A DNA stretch of 48,912 nucleotides, taken from Candidatus Sulfopaludibacter sp. SbA3 (GTDB lineage Bacteria; Acidobacteriota; Terriglobia; Bryobacterales; Bryobacteraceae). The stretch's first letter is position 1. Every line of letters starts with the position of its first letter. Positions 8,563 to 16,117 of this stretch are shown here, piece after piece. Location of the stretch: assembly GCA_945893365.1 (NCBI GenBank), contig CAMDED010000045.1, positions 1 to 48,912 on the forward strand, given 5' to 3'. A program made the position numbers and the translations under genes. The notes beneath the pieces are model-generated. The model worked only from the letters and a program-made list of their open reading frames with translations. It made no database searches and had not been told where the DNA came from.

Positions 8563-8891
8563 CCCCACACAGATTTTTCCCTGGTCCGGCGCAGCCGTTC
8601 GTGAAGTGCAGAAAGAGCGTCCGCAAGGAACAGCGCGTCAAGGAAGTTCTCGAGAACCGGGGAGAATAGCCGGGGCTGGCGTGCGTATCTTATCGGCCAT
8701 GGAGCAGTTTCCAATCCGGCATGACCCCGAGGTCGGGGTGCTTGGTTCGGGCTGAAGCCGTCCTTTTCGTTGATTTCAGATTCTGATTTGGTGGCTCAGG
8801 CCCATCCCGGCGTGGAGCTCGGTCTAGGGCGCCCCGCGTCCCCGCACGGCCGGTTATAGTTCAAGCAGGATTCAAGTACGCCGTATAGAAC
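8563..8891. other. Intergenic stretch without a gene
   Basis: About 330 bp between the FecR-domain gene and the decayed gene relic. Frames here have shadow-like composition. A short GC-rich inverted repeat (ACCCCGA / TCGGGGT, near 8724-8739) is the only local structure I see. It lacks a T-run, so I do not call it a terminator. Confidence 0.5.
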
Positions 8892-9219
8892 GTGAAGCAG
8901 CAACCGACCAACCGAGGCATCGGTTATGAGGCGCTGGATTACGGTATCCTGTCGTGCACCGCGCCGAAGCGCGCGCAGGCTCTGTGTGACGGCTTGCCGG
9001 GGGAGAAGATCGATGGGCTACCGCGGAAATGGTTCCGCAAGTTGCCGCACCCATTTACGGAAAGATCGACCGGCCGGGTATCGGCGTCAGATCTCGATTC
9101 CGCAAGCCGAGTTCTCGCCGACCAAGGTCCTGGATCGTCCGGTCACCGGTCGGTCTTCTTCGAGGAAGCGATTCGGGAAAACCTGGACATCGGACGGCCG
9201 GGCTAAGCCGAGCGTCTAG
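8892..9219 (+). pseudogene. Frameshifted remnant of a transposon-associated-type protein
   Basis: Three reading-frame pieces in a row make sense as one protein: frame A from GTG 8892 (NRGIGYEALDYGIL, then LPRKWFRKLPHPFT), frame B after about 9060 (DRPAGYRRQISIPQAEF, then TKVLDRPVTGR), and frame A again from about 9153 (VFFEEAIRENLDIGRPG). A one-base gain followed by a one-base loss explains the switches. From memory it resembles the C-terminal half of a roughly 450-aa hypothetical protein family that occurs in many scattered copies in soil bacteria and behaves like a mobile gene. The start, the end and most of the protein are missing. The family assignment is tentative; the frame-switching pattern is directly visible. 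Confidence 0.45.
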
Positions 9220-9311
9220 GAATGGAGAGCGAGTGTTCTTTGTCGCTTCCTTATTGCGCGGAATTGCGGGAACGGCCCCGCAACTGAAGCGGAGCTACCT
9301 CGCGATGGCGG

Positions 9312-9656
9312 CTACCCGCCGATCGGCCGGTGACCATTCGGCCGCATGAACTCGTAGCGTTCAAGCGTTACGGCGACGGCGAACGCCTCTTCGTCTTCGG
9401 TTGCGGGGTCGATCCTCTCCAACCGCATGACTTTTCCCATGCAGCGCAGATTCACCTTCGCACCCGATTCAGTCGTCAGCGTCACCACGTACTCGATCGG
9501 TCCGCCGACCTCGACCTCCCGCCCAGCCACGAAGAGCACTCCGCTAGAGCTGATGTTACGCGTTTTTCCGGATTGGGGAAGGCGTTCGCCGCCGGCCCGC
9601 AGAACTTCAACGGGAAGCTGTATTTCGAACCGCTGGGCCTTGCGCTGCTCAGTCAC
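9312..9656 (-). CDS. PilZ-domain protein (c-di-GMP binding)
   Basis: A 114-aa single-domain PilZ protein. The RxxxR motif (RKAQR, residues 5-9) and the [D/N]xSxxG motif (NISSSG, residues 34-39) that bind cyclic di-GMP are both present, followed by beta-strand-rich sequence (GVLFVAGREVEVGGPIEY). I choose the GTG at 9656 because the domain begins right after it, although AAGAGG lies only one base upstream; the frame stays open upstream to 9746. It lies 57 bp downstream of the kinase-like gene on the same strand and may be cotranscribed with it and the REC-HATPase gene. It probably acts as a small adaptor that changes partner contacts on c-di-GMP binding. Confidence 0.82.
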   Translation of the reverse strand: MTEQRKAQRFEIQLPVEVLRAGGERLPQSGKTRNISSSGVLFVAGREVEVGGPIEYVVTLTTESGAKVNLRCMGKVMRLERIDPATEDEEAFAVAVTLERYEFMRPNGHRPIGG

Positions 9657-9712
9657 GCCTCTTAGTAATCTAGTCGCTTTGAAGAGCGAAAGCAAGGTCG
9701 AATTCCCGGCCG

Positions 9713-10534
9713 CTATCGCCCGCCTAATCGCGAGGGCAGGTCGCACAAGACCGCGGCCTCGCCCTTTGCAGCCACTTCAGCGTCAAAGCGCTTTACAATT
9801 GCGTCGCGCCGCGCCAGCAGGCCCTTGATCTCGTCCTTCGTCACATGAGGCCGCAGCGCTTCCGTCACTTGCGGCTCGTTCAGATCCCGCAGGGCTTTTA
9901 AGAACCTGCGGTCGATCTTCACCAGATCCTTCGGGTTCGGCAACGACCGCGTCAGCCGGAACGATCTCGTAAAGTCGATGATCCACAGATTCCAATTCTT
10001 ATCCGTCAGCACGTTGCCCACATTGGCGTCCACGTTCGCGGTCAGTTGCACAAGAACGCGGACGCAGTACATCTGATCGTTGAAGGCGCCGGTGTCGGGC
10101 GGCGTCATGTTCTTCTTCTTACGGTCCATTTCGTCGCCGATCACATCGTCCACCCACCATCCGACCGAGGACGTTTTTCCCGCGACCTTGCGTTCCACGT
10201 AGACGGGCACGAGGTTGAGATCCATCAGCTTGTCCAGGCGGTACGCGGCGATGTTGAACTTGAAGCTGTCCTTGAAGTTCAACTCCGTTCCCCTATCCCC
10301 CCTGAACTCGTTTCTCGCGATGTCGATGCTCTGAACGGAGGCGTCATGCCGAAGCTTTCCGTCAAACAGAGTCGCTCGCTGCGAATCGGTAATGCCCTTG
10401 GCCGCCGAACGCATTTTTTCGACCCTGCCGTCGCGCAAGAACGTTTCCATTTCCGCGCGGGTTAACTTGACGGGCTCCTGCCCGTAAACGCACACCGCAG
10501 CGAGTACCGCGGCGAGCCTAATGGTGAGTTTCAT
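9713..10534 (-). CDS. Exported atypical kinase-like protein
   Basis: A 273-aa protein with a signal peptide (MKLTIRLAAVLAAVCVYG, likely cut before QEPVKL). The body shows the layout of the atypical HipA/FAM20/PI3-4-kinase-like fold: AAYRLDKLMDLNLVP at residues 96-110, an acidic catalytic-loop-like VDANVGNVLTD at residues 168-178, and a metal-loop-like WIIDFTRSF at residues 184-192. In such kinases the D..xxGN motif and the following D bind metal and ATP. FKFNIAAYRLD, ahead of the central loop, is the segment that in relatives contacts phosphate. The start ATG overlaps the stop of the REC-HATPase gene as ATGA, so the two are coupled. The fold assignment rests on motif order alone; activity and substrate are unknown, and an exported kinase would need a phosphoryl donor outside the cytoplasm. 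Confidence 0.6.
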   Translation of the reverse strand: MKLTIRLAAVLAAVCVYGQEPVKLTRAEMETFLRDGRVEKMRSAAKGITDSQRATLFDGKLRHDASVQSIDIARNEFRGDRGTELNFKDSFKFNIAAYRLDKLMDLNLVPVYVERKVAGKTSSVGWWVDDVIGDEMDRKKKNMTPPDTGAFNDQMYCVRVLVQLTANVDANVGNVLTDKNWNLWIIDFTRSFRLTRSLPNPKDLVKIDRRFLKALRDLNEPQVTEALRPHVTKDEIKGLLARRDAIVKRFDAEVAAKGEAAVLCDLPSRLGGR

Positions 10535-11415
10535 GACAGGCCTGCCTCGGGCGAAGGTTGGGATTCCTTCAGGTACTTGATCAGGACAACCTCATTGCCC
10601 TTCTCGTTGTAAATCAACTCGTCAACCAGATTCCGAGCCATGAGGATGCCGAATCCGCCCGGGCGGATTCCACGTTCGGTGCGGATGGCAAGATGTCCCG
10701 CCGGAGAATCGGGATCGTTCGAAATGGCCGCGTGCAGAAGCTCGTCGAGTTTAAAGCCCGGTCCCGGATCCTCGACGTGATAAATAATGGACCGTGAGCT
10801 TCGCAAACAGGCGACGCGCAACTCTTTTCCGGGATCGCTATTCGCGCCGTGTTCAATCGAGTTCATGATCACCTCGTGCAGCGCCGTGGCCAAGTCCTCG
10901 CGCTCGCCCGGCGGGAGATCGATCGCCATCTCGCGCAGGAACTGGATCAGCCGCTCCGCCGTCTCCGGCCGGCAACAAATCCGGATGGCGATCCACTCGG
11001 GCCTGGCCGAGAGGACCTCGATTTCATCCAACCTGGCGTGAGAGGCAAGCGCCTGGCGGATGAACTGCTCCACAGCGGACTTCAAGTATGGCTTGCTGAA
11101 GTATCCGTAGGCCTGCTCGCGCAGACAATGAATGACGGTAGCGGGATCCGTTTCGCCCGCGACCACCAGCACTCTCAGTCCCGGCCGCATCTGGCGGATC
11201 CGATGGAGCAGGGCCACCCCCCCAGCGCCTAACCCGGTAATATCGAGCACAAGCAGATCGAAAGCGGAGGCTTCAATTCGTGCGAGACCGGCCGCCGTGC
11301 CGGATGCATGTTCCAGAGTCGAATTTCCGGTGCGTGGCATTCCCGCAATGAGCGTCTCCATCTCCGGGCCAGCGGCCATCAGGAGGATAGTCTTCTTTTC
11401 CGGCGAAGTGCTCAC
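10531..11415 (-). CDS. Response-regulator receiver / anti-sigma-type HATPase fusion
   Basis: A 294-aa two-domain protein. Residues 8-125 are a receiver domain with phospho-acceptor D58 (LLVLDITG) and conserved K108 (YFSKP). Residues 140-285 are a HATPase_c_2 domain of the RsbW/SpoIIAB type, with an N box (HEVIMNSIEHG), a G1 box (EDPGPGF) and GGFGILMARNLVDE. No histidine-phosphotransfer region or transmembrane segment is present, so it is not a classical sensor kinase. Such fusions are thought to regulate anti-anti-sigma partners or to phosphorylate STAS proteins in response to phosphorelay input. GTG 11415 is chosen because residues upstream of it do not belong to the receiver domain; a TAAGCT box lies eight bases before it. 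It is followed by the coupled kinase-like gene. Confidence 0.8.
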   Translation of the reverse strand: MSTSPEKKTILLMAAGPEMETLIAGMPRTGNSTLEHASGTAAGLARIEASAFDLLVLDITGLGAGGVALLHRIRQMRPGLRVLVVAGETDPATVIHCLREQAYGYFSKPYLKSAVEQFIRQALASHARLDEIEVLSARPEWIAIRICCRPETAERLIQFLREMAIDLPPGEREDLATALHEVIMNSIEHGANSDPGKELRVACLRSSRSIIYHVEDPGPGFKLDELLHAAISNDPDSPAGHLAIRTERGIRPGGFGILMARNLVDELIYNEKGNEVVLIKYLKESQPSPEAGLS

Positions 11416-11423
11416 TCGCGTGG

Positions 11424-11429
11424 AGCTTA
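11424..11429 (-). promoter_or_regulatory. Candidate -10 box upstream of REC-HATPase gene
   Basis: On the minus strand this reads TAAGCT, eight bases before the GTG at 11415, with no Shine-Dalgarno sequence between. It is one base-pair step looser than the N6 spacing at other genes here, so the call is weak. Confidence 0.3.
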
Positions 11430-11468
11430 GCACGGCATGGACACCGAACGCAAAGCCTGTACCCGCGC

Positions 11469-11474
11469 TAAAAT
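11469..11474 (+). promoter_or_regulatory. Candidate -10 box of the POTRA gene
   Basis: TAAAAT, then six bases (GGAGGT), then the ATG at 11481. GGAGGT looks like a ribosome binding site but abuts the ATG with no spacing, where it could not work normally. A leaderless message starting at or near the ATG is the simpler reading. Confidence 0.4.
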
Positions 11475-11480
11475 GGAGGT

Positions 11481-12761
11481 ATGGCGTGCTTTGCACTGCT
11501 GTTGCTCCTCGCCGCGGCTCCTCAGCGCTTTCCCGTTCAGACGCTCACCGTCGAAGGGGCGAAGTTGTACACTGCCGCGCAGATCCTGTCCGTGTCCGGC
11601 CTTAAGACCGGACAACTCGCGGGTAAAGACGAATTCGAAGCCGCCCGCGACAAGCTGGTCGCGACGGGCCGGTTCGAGGTGGTTGGATACAAGTTCGGCC
11701 CCGCGCCGAACTCCAACGGCTACGCGGCGTCGTTTCAGGTTGTCGAAGCGGAGCCGGTGTATCCCTTGACGTTCGTGGATTTAGGGGCCTCCGCCGCCGA
11801 GCTGCACGCCGCGCTGAAGCGCCGCGACGCCATGCATGGCCCTCGGATTCCAGCCACCGCCGAGGCGCTCAAGCGCTACACGCAGGCGCTCGAAGAAATT
11901 ACGAAGAAGAAAGTCGCCGCGAAGCTGACTCCGGAAGGAACGGAAGGTTTTCTAGTGGTTTTCAGACCGGCCAACGCCCCGCCGGTCGTGGCCGAGGTGC
12001 GCTTCCGCGGCAATCAGGTTCTGCCTTCCGAGACGCTGCTGAACACTTTCTCAAGTATCGCCTTTGGGCGGGAGTACACCGAAGCGGCTTTCCGGCAGCT
12101 GCTCGACAACTCCGTGCGGCCGCTCTATGATGCGCGCGGACGCGTTCGCGCGGCATTCACCAGGATCGATACGGAAAAATCGAAAACGGTCGAAGGGCTG
12201 CTTGTAACCGTCGAAATCGAGGAAGGCGCGAGCTATGAGCTTGGCCAGGTACGCATCGCCGGCGCGGAAGGATTCGACGAGAAGGAGCTGCTCAAGATCG
12301 GCGCGTTCAAATCCGGCGAAATGGCGAATTTCAACGAGATCGCCGAAGGGCTCGAGCGCGTTAAGAAACGGATCCGCCGCCAAGGCTTCGTCAGAACGGA
12401 AGTCGCCGTCACCAGAATTCCCGACGATGCGAAAAAAAGCGTGGATCTCATCGTCCAGGTAACCCAAGGGCCGCGTTTCGTCTTCGGCGCGCTCAAGCTC
12501 GAAGGGCTGGACATGCACGGCGAAGCCGCGGTGAAAAAGCTGTGGGCGCTCAAGCCGGAACAGCCGTTTAACGCCGACTACCCGGATTTCTTTCTCAACC
12601 GCATTCAGGAAGACAATCTGTTCGAAGGTTTGGGCAAGACGAAAACAAAGGTCGACATCGATGAAGCGGCGCGCCGGGTCGACGTTACTCTGATTTTTGG
12701 CGCAGCTTCCACAGAATCTGACGAAGCACGCCCAGGCAGACCCGGGCGTCGGCGGCCGTAA
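11481..12761 (+). CDS. POTRA-repeat protein without a beta-barrel
   Basis: A 426-aa exported protein with a short signal peptide (MACFALLLLLAAA). It contains POTRA-like repeats of the BamA/TamA/FtsQ kind: FPVQTLTVEGAKLYTAAQIL near residue 17, VVAEVRFRGNQVLPSETLL near residue 172, YELGQVRIAGAEGFDEKELL near residue 253, and FVFGALKLEGLDMHGE near residue 333. No C-terminal barrel follows; the protein stops about 20 residues after the last repeat with an Arg/Pro-rich tail. It could be a periplasmic scaffold that helps outer-membrane protein or lipid transport, or the detached POTRA half of an Omp85 system. The last 77 bp overlap the convergent trmJ gene, which explains the odd basic tail. Confidence 0.78.
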   Translation: MACFALLLLLAAAPQRFPVQTLTVEGAKLYTAAQILSVSGLKTGQLAGKDEFEAARDKLVATGRFEVVGYKFGPAPNSNGYAASFQVVEAEPVYPLTFVDLGASAAELHAALKRRDAMHGPRIPATAEALKRYTQALEEITKKKVAAKLTPEGTEGFLVVFRPANAPPVVAEVRFRGNQVLPSETLLNTFSSIAFGREYTEAAFRQLLDNSVRPLYDARGRVRAAFTRIDTEKSKTVEGLLVTVEIEEGASYELGQVRIAGAEGFDEKELLKIGAFKSGEMANFNEIAEGLERVKKRIRRQGFVRTEVAVTRIPDDAKKSVDLIVQVTQGPRFVFGALKLEGLDMHGEAAVKKLWALKPEQPFNADYPDFFLNRIQEDNLFEGLGKTKTKVDIDEAARRVDVTLIFGAASTESDEARPGRPGRRRP

Positions 12762-13407
12762 GCGCGAACCGCCGCACCATGCGCCGGGTCTTGTTCTCCG
12801 TGGAGGTCTCGACCGTAGGATTTGTGTAGCCCGCGATCCGCATGATTTCGAGAAGCCTCGCCGCGATCTGCTCGGTCTGCGCGGAGTCGGCCGGCGCGCG
12901 TCTTACCGGCATAGACGCCGCGGCGGCTTCCGGATCGCGCGCGAACTCGTAGAGGCAGACGGCCACGGCCTGGCCAAGATTCATCGAAAGTTCCCGGTCG
13001 ACCGTCGGAATCCGCACAAGCCAGTGGCAGTGGCTCATGTCGGCGACCGACAGACCAAACTTTTCCGATCCGAATAGCAGAGCTACCCTGCCTGCGTGCT
13101 TTGCCACCAATGGCGCACTCCGATCCAGCCTGAGCAAGGGATGGCGCATCTCGCGGTTACCGAGAGAGGTGGTGCCTATCACCAGATGGCTATCGGAAAC
13201 AGCTCCGGCTATGTCAGCGAACTCGCGCGCGGATTGCAGTACGGTTGACGCACCCACCGCGGAGCGGGCTTCGCGGAATGCGACATCGTAGGCATCCACC
13301 AGCCGCAGATCCTCGCATCCGAAATTTTTCATCGCGCGCGCCGCCGCGCCGATGTTCAAAGGATTCCTCGGGGAGACCAGTACGACGGAGAGGAAAGGAA
13401 GGCTCAC
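12685..13407 (-). CDS. trmJ: TrmJ-like tRNA (Cm32/Um32) 2'-O-methyltransferase
   Basis: A 240-aa SPOUT-class RNA methyltransferase of the TrmH family, group 1. N-terminal VSPRNPLNIGAAARAMKNFG (motif 1) carries the Asn-Ile-Gly-Ala-Ala-Arg signature. LLFGSEKFGLS (motif 2) and VRIPTVDRELSMNLGQAVAV (motif 3) form the trefoil-knot SAM site. TrmJ methylates the ribose of C32/U32 in tRNA anticodon loops. The C-terminal about 70 residues form the expected helical extension. GTG 13407 is the start, with an AGGA about 9-12 bases upstream. It overlaps the POTRA gene at the 3' end. Confidence 0.85.
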   Translation of the reverse strand: MSLPFLSVVLVSPRNPLNIGAAARAMKNFGCEDLRLVDAYDVAFREARSAVGASTVLQSAREFADIAGAVSDSHLVIGTTSLGNREMRHPLLRLDRSAPLVAKHAGRVALLFGSEKFGLSVADMSHCHWLVRIPTVDRELSMNLGQAVAVCLYEFARDPEAAAASMPVRRAPADSAQTEQIAARLLEIMRIAGYTNPTVETSTENKTRRMVRRFALTAADARVCLGVLRQILWKLRQKSE

Positions 13408-13448
13408 GGACGGGTGTCCTATCGTAACATTGTTTACATTCCGGGTTT

Positions 13449-13454
13449 TATAAT
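13449..13454 (+). promoter_or_regulatory. TATAAT -10 box, possible leaderless start
   Basis: A perfect TATAAT in a locally AT-rich patch lies seven bases before the GTG at 13462. A good -35 hexamer at 16-18 bp spacing was not found. If transcription starts 7 nt downstream of the box, the message of the secreted-protein gene begins at its start codon. Confidence 0.4.
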
Positions 13455-13461
13455 ACAGCTA

Positions 13462-14016
13462 GTGCAGAATCCATTGTATTTCGCATTTCTTGCGGCCCTC
13501 CTCAGTGTCAACCTGAAGGCGGCCGTCGTCCCGGAATTGACGCTCGAAGAGCTTGTTTCGGAGTCCCAGGTAATCGTTCACGGGCGCGTGCTGCGTTCGT
13601 GGACGGAATGGGACGCCGGACATCAAAACATCTGGACGCATCACGAAATAGAGGTGCTCGATCCTATCGGCGGAACCGTCCAGAAGACAGTTGTCGCGAG
13701 CGAGCCGGGGGGTACGGTGGACGGTCTCACGATGCAGATCTCGGGCGCAGTGCCTTACGCGCCAGGAGAGGAAATGGTGATCTTCCTCTACCGCACGCCT
13801 ATCGGATATTTGCGCGCCACCGGCTACGGTCAGGGCAAGTACACGATCCGCGGAGCACGGATACGCTCGAATCTGCGCGGCGTGGAGTTGGCGGCGCCGG
13901 CCGGCCAGGCCCGGTCCGGGACCTCGTTGCGCGGTCTTGACGGCGCGGATCCGGCGGTATTCAAGCGCAATGTGCGCTCCATCCTGGCGCGGCGGCGGGA
14001 GAGCGCCGTTAAATGA
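13462..14016 (+). CDS. Small secreted protein paired with metalloprotease
   Basis: A 184-aa exported protein of unknown function. With the GTG at 13462 it starts with a good signal peptide (QNPLYFAFLAALLSVNLKA). A GTG at 13414 would add 16 residues. The mature part reads VVPELTLEELVSESQVIVHGRV and then an OB-like or beta-rich domain with hints such as GGTVDGLTMQISGAVPYAPG and EEMVIFLYRTP. Proteins with this layout precede matrixin-type proteases in Acidobacteria, as far as I recall. Here the stop overlaps the next ATG as ATGA, so the two are translationally coupled. It may be a substrate, inhibitor or chaperone of the protease; that is inference. Confidence 0.7.
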   Translation: MQNPLYFAFLAALLSVNLKAAVVPELTLEELVSESQVIVHGRVLRSWTEWDAGHQNIWTHHEIEVLDPIGGTVQKTVVASEPGGTVDGLTMQISGAVPYAPGEEMVIFLYRTPIGYLRATGYGQGKYTIRGARIRSNLRGVELAAPAGQARSGTSLRGLDGADPAVFKRNVRSILARRRESAVK

Positions 14017-16070
14017 GAGGCCTGTGTCTGATTCTGCTCTCCCTTGCGCCGGCCCACGGCTATATGCGTTCGGCGACCTCGGCCGGGAATCCCTTGCGCC
14101 GCACGGATTCGGACAACATCCGCTTCCGGGTGAACCGGGGTGTTGTCCCAGGCGCGCCGGACACCGATGGGAATCCGATGATCACGGCCGATAGCGACCC
14201 GTTCGCGGCTCTCCAGGCGGCCCTCACAACCTGGAATGGCGTCGAATCGTCCAGCGCCAGGTTCGCCCCGCTCCAGTTCACCGACGCCGAATACAACTCG
14301 AACGACGGTCAGCCGGTGATCTCTTTCCTCGATACCGCGGAGGCGCGAAGCATTGTCGGGTCGGCCCTCGCGATAACCCGGGCGTTCTTTTTCACCGACG
14401 GGCGCATTACCGATTCCGATATCCTGTTCAACCCTCGCATTACCGGCCAAGGCGGACGGGCTCCGTTCTCCACAACGCTCGCGGACGGAACTTACGATCT
14501 GCAGTCCGTCGCCACGCATGAACTCGGTCACGCGCTCGGCGCCGGCCACTCGGGCATTATCGGCGCGGCGATGTTCGCTTCAACGCCCCCCGCCTCGTCG
14601 TTTCAGTCTCAGCTCTCAAGCGACGACGTCGCATTCGTTACGGATGCGTATCCGGCTCCCGCGGCCGCCTCAACGTTTGGGACTCTGGCGGGCACGGTGG
14701 AGATGACCGGCACCGGCCCTCTCGGCGGAGCGCTCATCGTGGCCGTCGATGCGGCTTCGGGCGTGACCGTCGGCGGGTTGTCGGCGCAGAACACAGGGAC
14801 GTTCTCGATCAGGGCGCCGCGGGGCCGCTACCAAGTCTACGCGGAGCCACTGGGCGGCGCGGTAACCCCGGCCAACGTCAACCTGAACTCGCAGCAGGCG
14901 AATACGGAATTCCAGACCACTTTTTTCGGAACACGGACCGCTCCGGCGCTCCTCGATGTAGCGGCGGGGGCCACCGCGCGCGCGGATATCGCCGTTACGA
15001 CCGGCGTTGCACCGATCGGAGTGCGGTCTCTAAGCGCCGGAGCGGCTGGGGGAACTGGAGACTCGTCTTTTTTATTCCTCCCGAGAACCGCGTTGCGCGC
15101 CGGGGAGGCGTCGGACCTGCTGATCGTTGGAACCGGTCTCGACGACACGATTGCCGAGAGTGACATCAGGTTCCTGGGGGGCGGCATCGCGCTTCGCCCT
15201 GGATCGCTCCGGATCGAACGACGCTTTACCTTGGGTGGATTGAATCCCCTGCGCCTCACGCTGGACATCATTTCGCGGACGGAAGCGGCAGTTTCGAGCA
15301 TCGTCATTTCGAAGGGCGTGTCGACGATGTCCTGGTCCGGGAGCCTCGTCGTAACTCCTGCGTCCAGCTTCCCCTCGGGGGGAGTCGGCAACGTCGCAAG
15401 CTATCAGACCGGTGGCGTGTCGGCGGGTGAGATCGTGGCGATTTTCGGGTCGAACATCGGCCCAACGAAAGCGGTTGAGAACGGAGGATACGACCCGTCG
15501 AGCGGCCGGCTTCCGGGCGCGCTCGCGGGCGTTCGCGTGACGTTCGACGGAATCCCCGCGCCGGCTTTCTTCGCTTCCGCGGGACAGCTCAACGTCCAGG
15601 TCCCCTACGAATTGGCGGGAAAGTCGACCACGCGGGCTTCGATCCGGTACCGCGATTTGACGACTGCCGTCACGCTTCCCGTGCTTGCGGCGAAGCCCGG
15701 AATTTTCTGCCCGGCTGGTAGTACCCGGGCCATTGTGGTGCATCTCGACGGGAGCTCCAACAGCGAATCGAATGCGGCCGCGAAGGGCGCTGTGATTCAG
15801 CTTTATGCAACCGGCTCCGGCGTCGTGGATCCGCCGGTCGCGACTGGCAGGGCTGCGTCGTCGACCACGCTTAGCCGCGCGAGCAACGTGACTCTGACCA
15901 TCGGCGGCGCGCCGGCCGAAGTCCAGTTCGACGGACCCGCGCCCGGTTTTACCGGCCTCACTCAAATAAACGCTATCGTCCCGGCAGGCGCGCCGTCGGG
16001 CCCAACTGTTCCGATCGTGTTCACCGTGCAGGGAGCGGCGAGCGTCATCGCAACAATGTCAATTCGCTGA
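14013..16070 (+). CDS. Secreted matrixin-like metalloprotease with TIGR03437 C-terminal domain
   Basis: A 685-aa exported protein with a signal peptide (MRGLCLILLSLAPAHG). Its metzincin zinc site is HELGHALGAGHS at residues 169-180, with three histidine ligands and a glutamate base. A small beta-sandwich (GTLAGTVEMTGTGPLGGALI onward, about residues 227-300) resembles a carboxypeptidase-regulatory-like domain. Residues about 440-685 form the Solibacter/Bryobacter-type C-terminal domain recognised by VASYQTGGVSAGEIVAIFGS, LNVQVPYELAG, and VIQLYATGSGVV followed by TQINAIVPAG. That domain is found on many exported proteins in this group and may anchor or sort them. It probably degrades proteins or peptides at or outside the cell surface. 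An IS1-like element sits about 30 bp after its stop. Confidence 0.87.
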   Translation: MRGLCLILLSLAPAHGYMRSATSAGNPLRRTDSDNIRFRVNRGVVPGAPDTDGNPMITADSDPFAALQAALTTWNGVESSSARFAPLQFTDAEYNSNDGQPVISFLDTAEARSIVGSALAITRAFFFTDGRITDSDILFNPRITGQGGRAPFSTTLADGTYDLQSVATHELGHALGAGHSGIIGAAMFASTPPASSFQSQLSSDDVAFVTDAYPAPAAASTFGTLAGTVEMTGTGPLGGALIVAVDAASGVTVGGLSAQNTGTFSIRAPRGRYQVYAEPLGGAVTPANVNLNSQQANTEFQTTFFGTRTAPALLDVAAGATARADIAVTTGVAPIGVRSLSAGAAGGTGDSSFLFLPRTALRAGEASDLLIVGTGLDDTIAESDIRFLGGGIALRPGSLRIERRFTLGGLNPLRLTLDIISRTEAAVSSIVISKGVSTMSWSGSLVVTPASSFPSGGVGNVASYQTGGVSAGEIVAIFGSNIGPTKAVENGGYDPSSGRLPGALAGVRVTFDGIPAPAFFASAGQLNVQVPYELAGKSTTRASIRYRDLTTAVTLPVLAAKPGIFCPAGSTRAIVVHLDGSSNSESNAAAKGAVIQLYATGSGVVDPPVATGRAASSTTLSRASNVTLTIGGAPAEVQFDGPAPGFTGLTQINAIVPAGAPSGPTVPIVFTVQGAASVIATMSIR

Positions 16071-16089
16071 CGTTCTGACGCTCCTGACG

Positions 16090-16097
16090 TCCTATCC
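16090..16097 (+). repeat. Left target-site duplication of the IS1-like element
   Basis: TCCTATCC directly abuts the left inverted repeat. The copy at the right end is TCCTATCG (18634-18641), matching at 7 of 8 positions. Eight- to nine-base duplications are typical of IS1-family insertion. Confidence 0.7.
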
Positions 16098-16117
16098 GGT
16101 AGCGGGTCAGTTTGAAA
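16098..16117 (+). repeat. Left terminal inverted repeat
   Basis: GGTAGCGGGTCAGTTTGAAA. Its reverse complement is found at 18614-18633 with one mismatch (position 6). Like other IS1-family ends it begins GGT. Confidence 0.85.
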
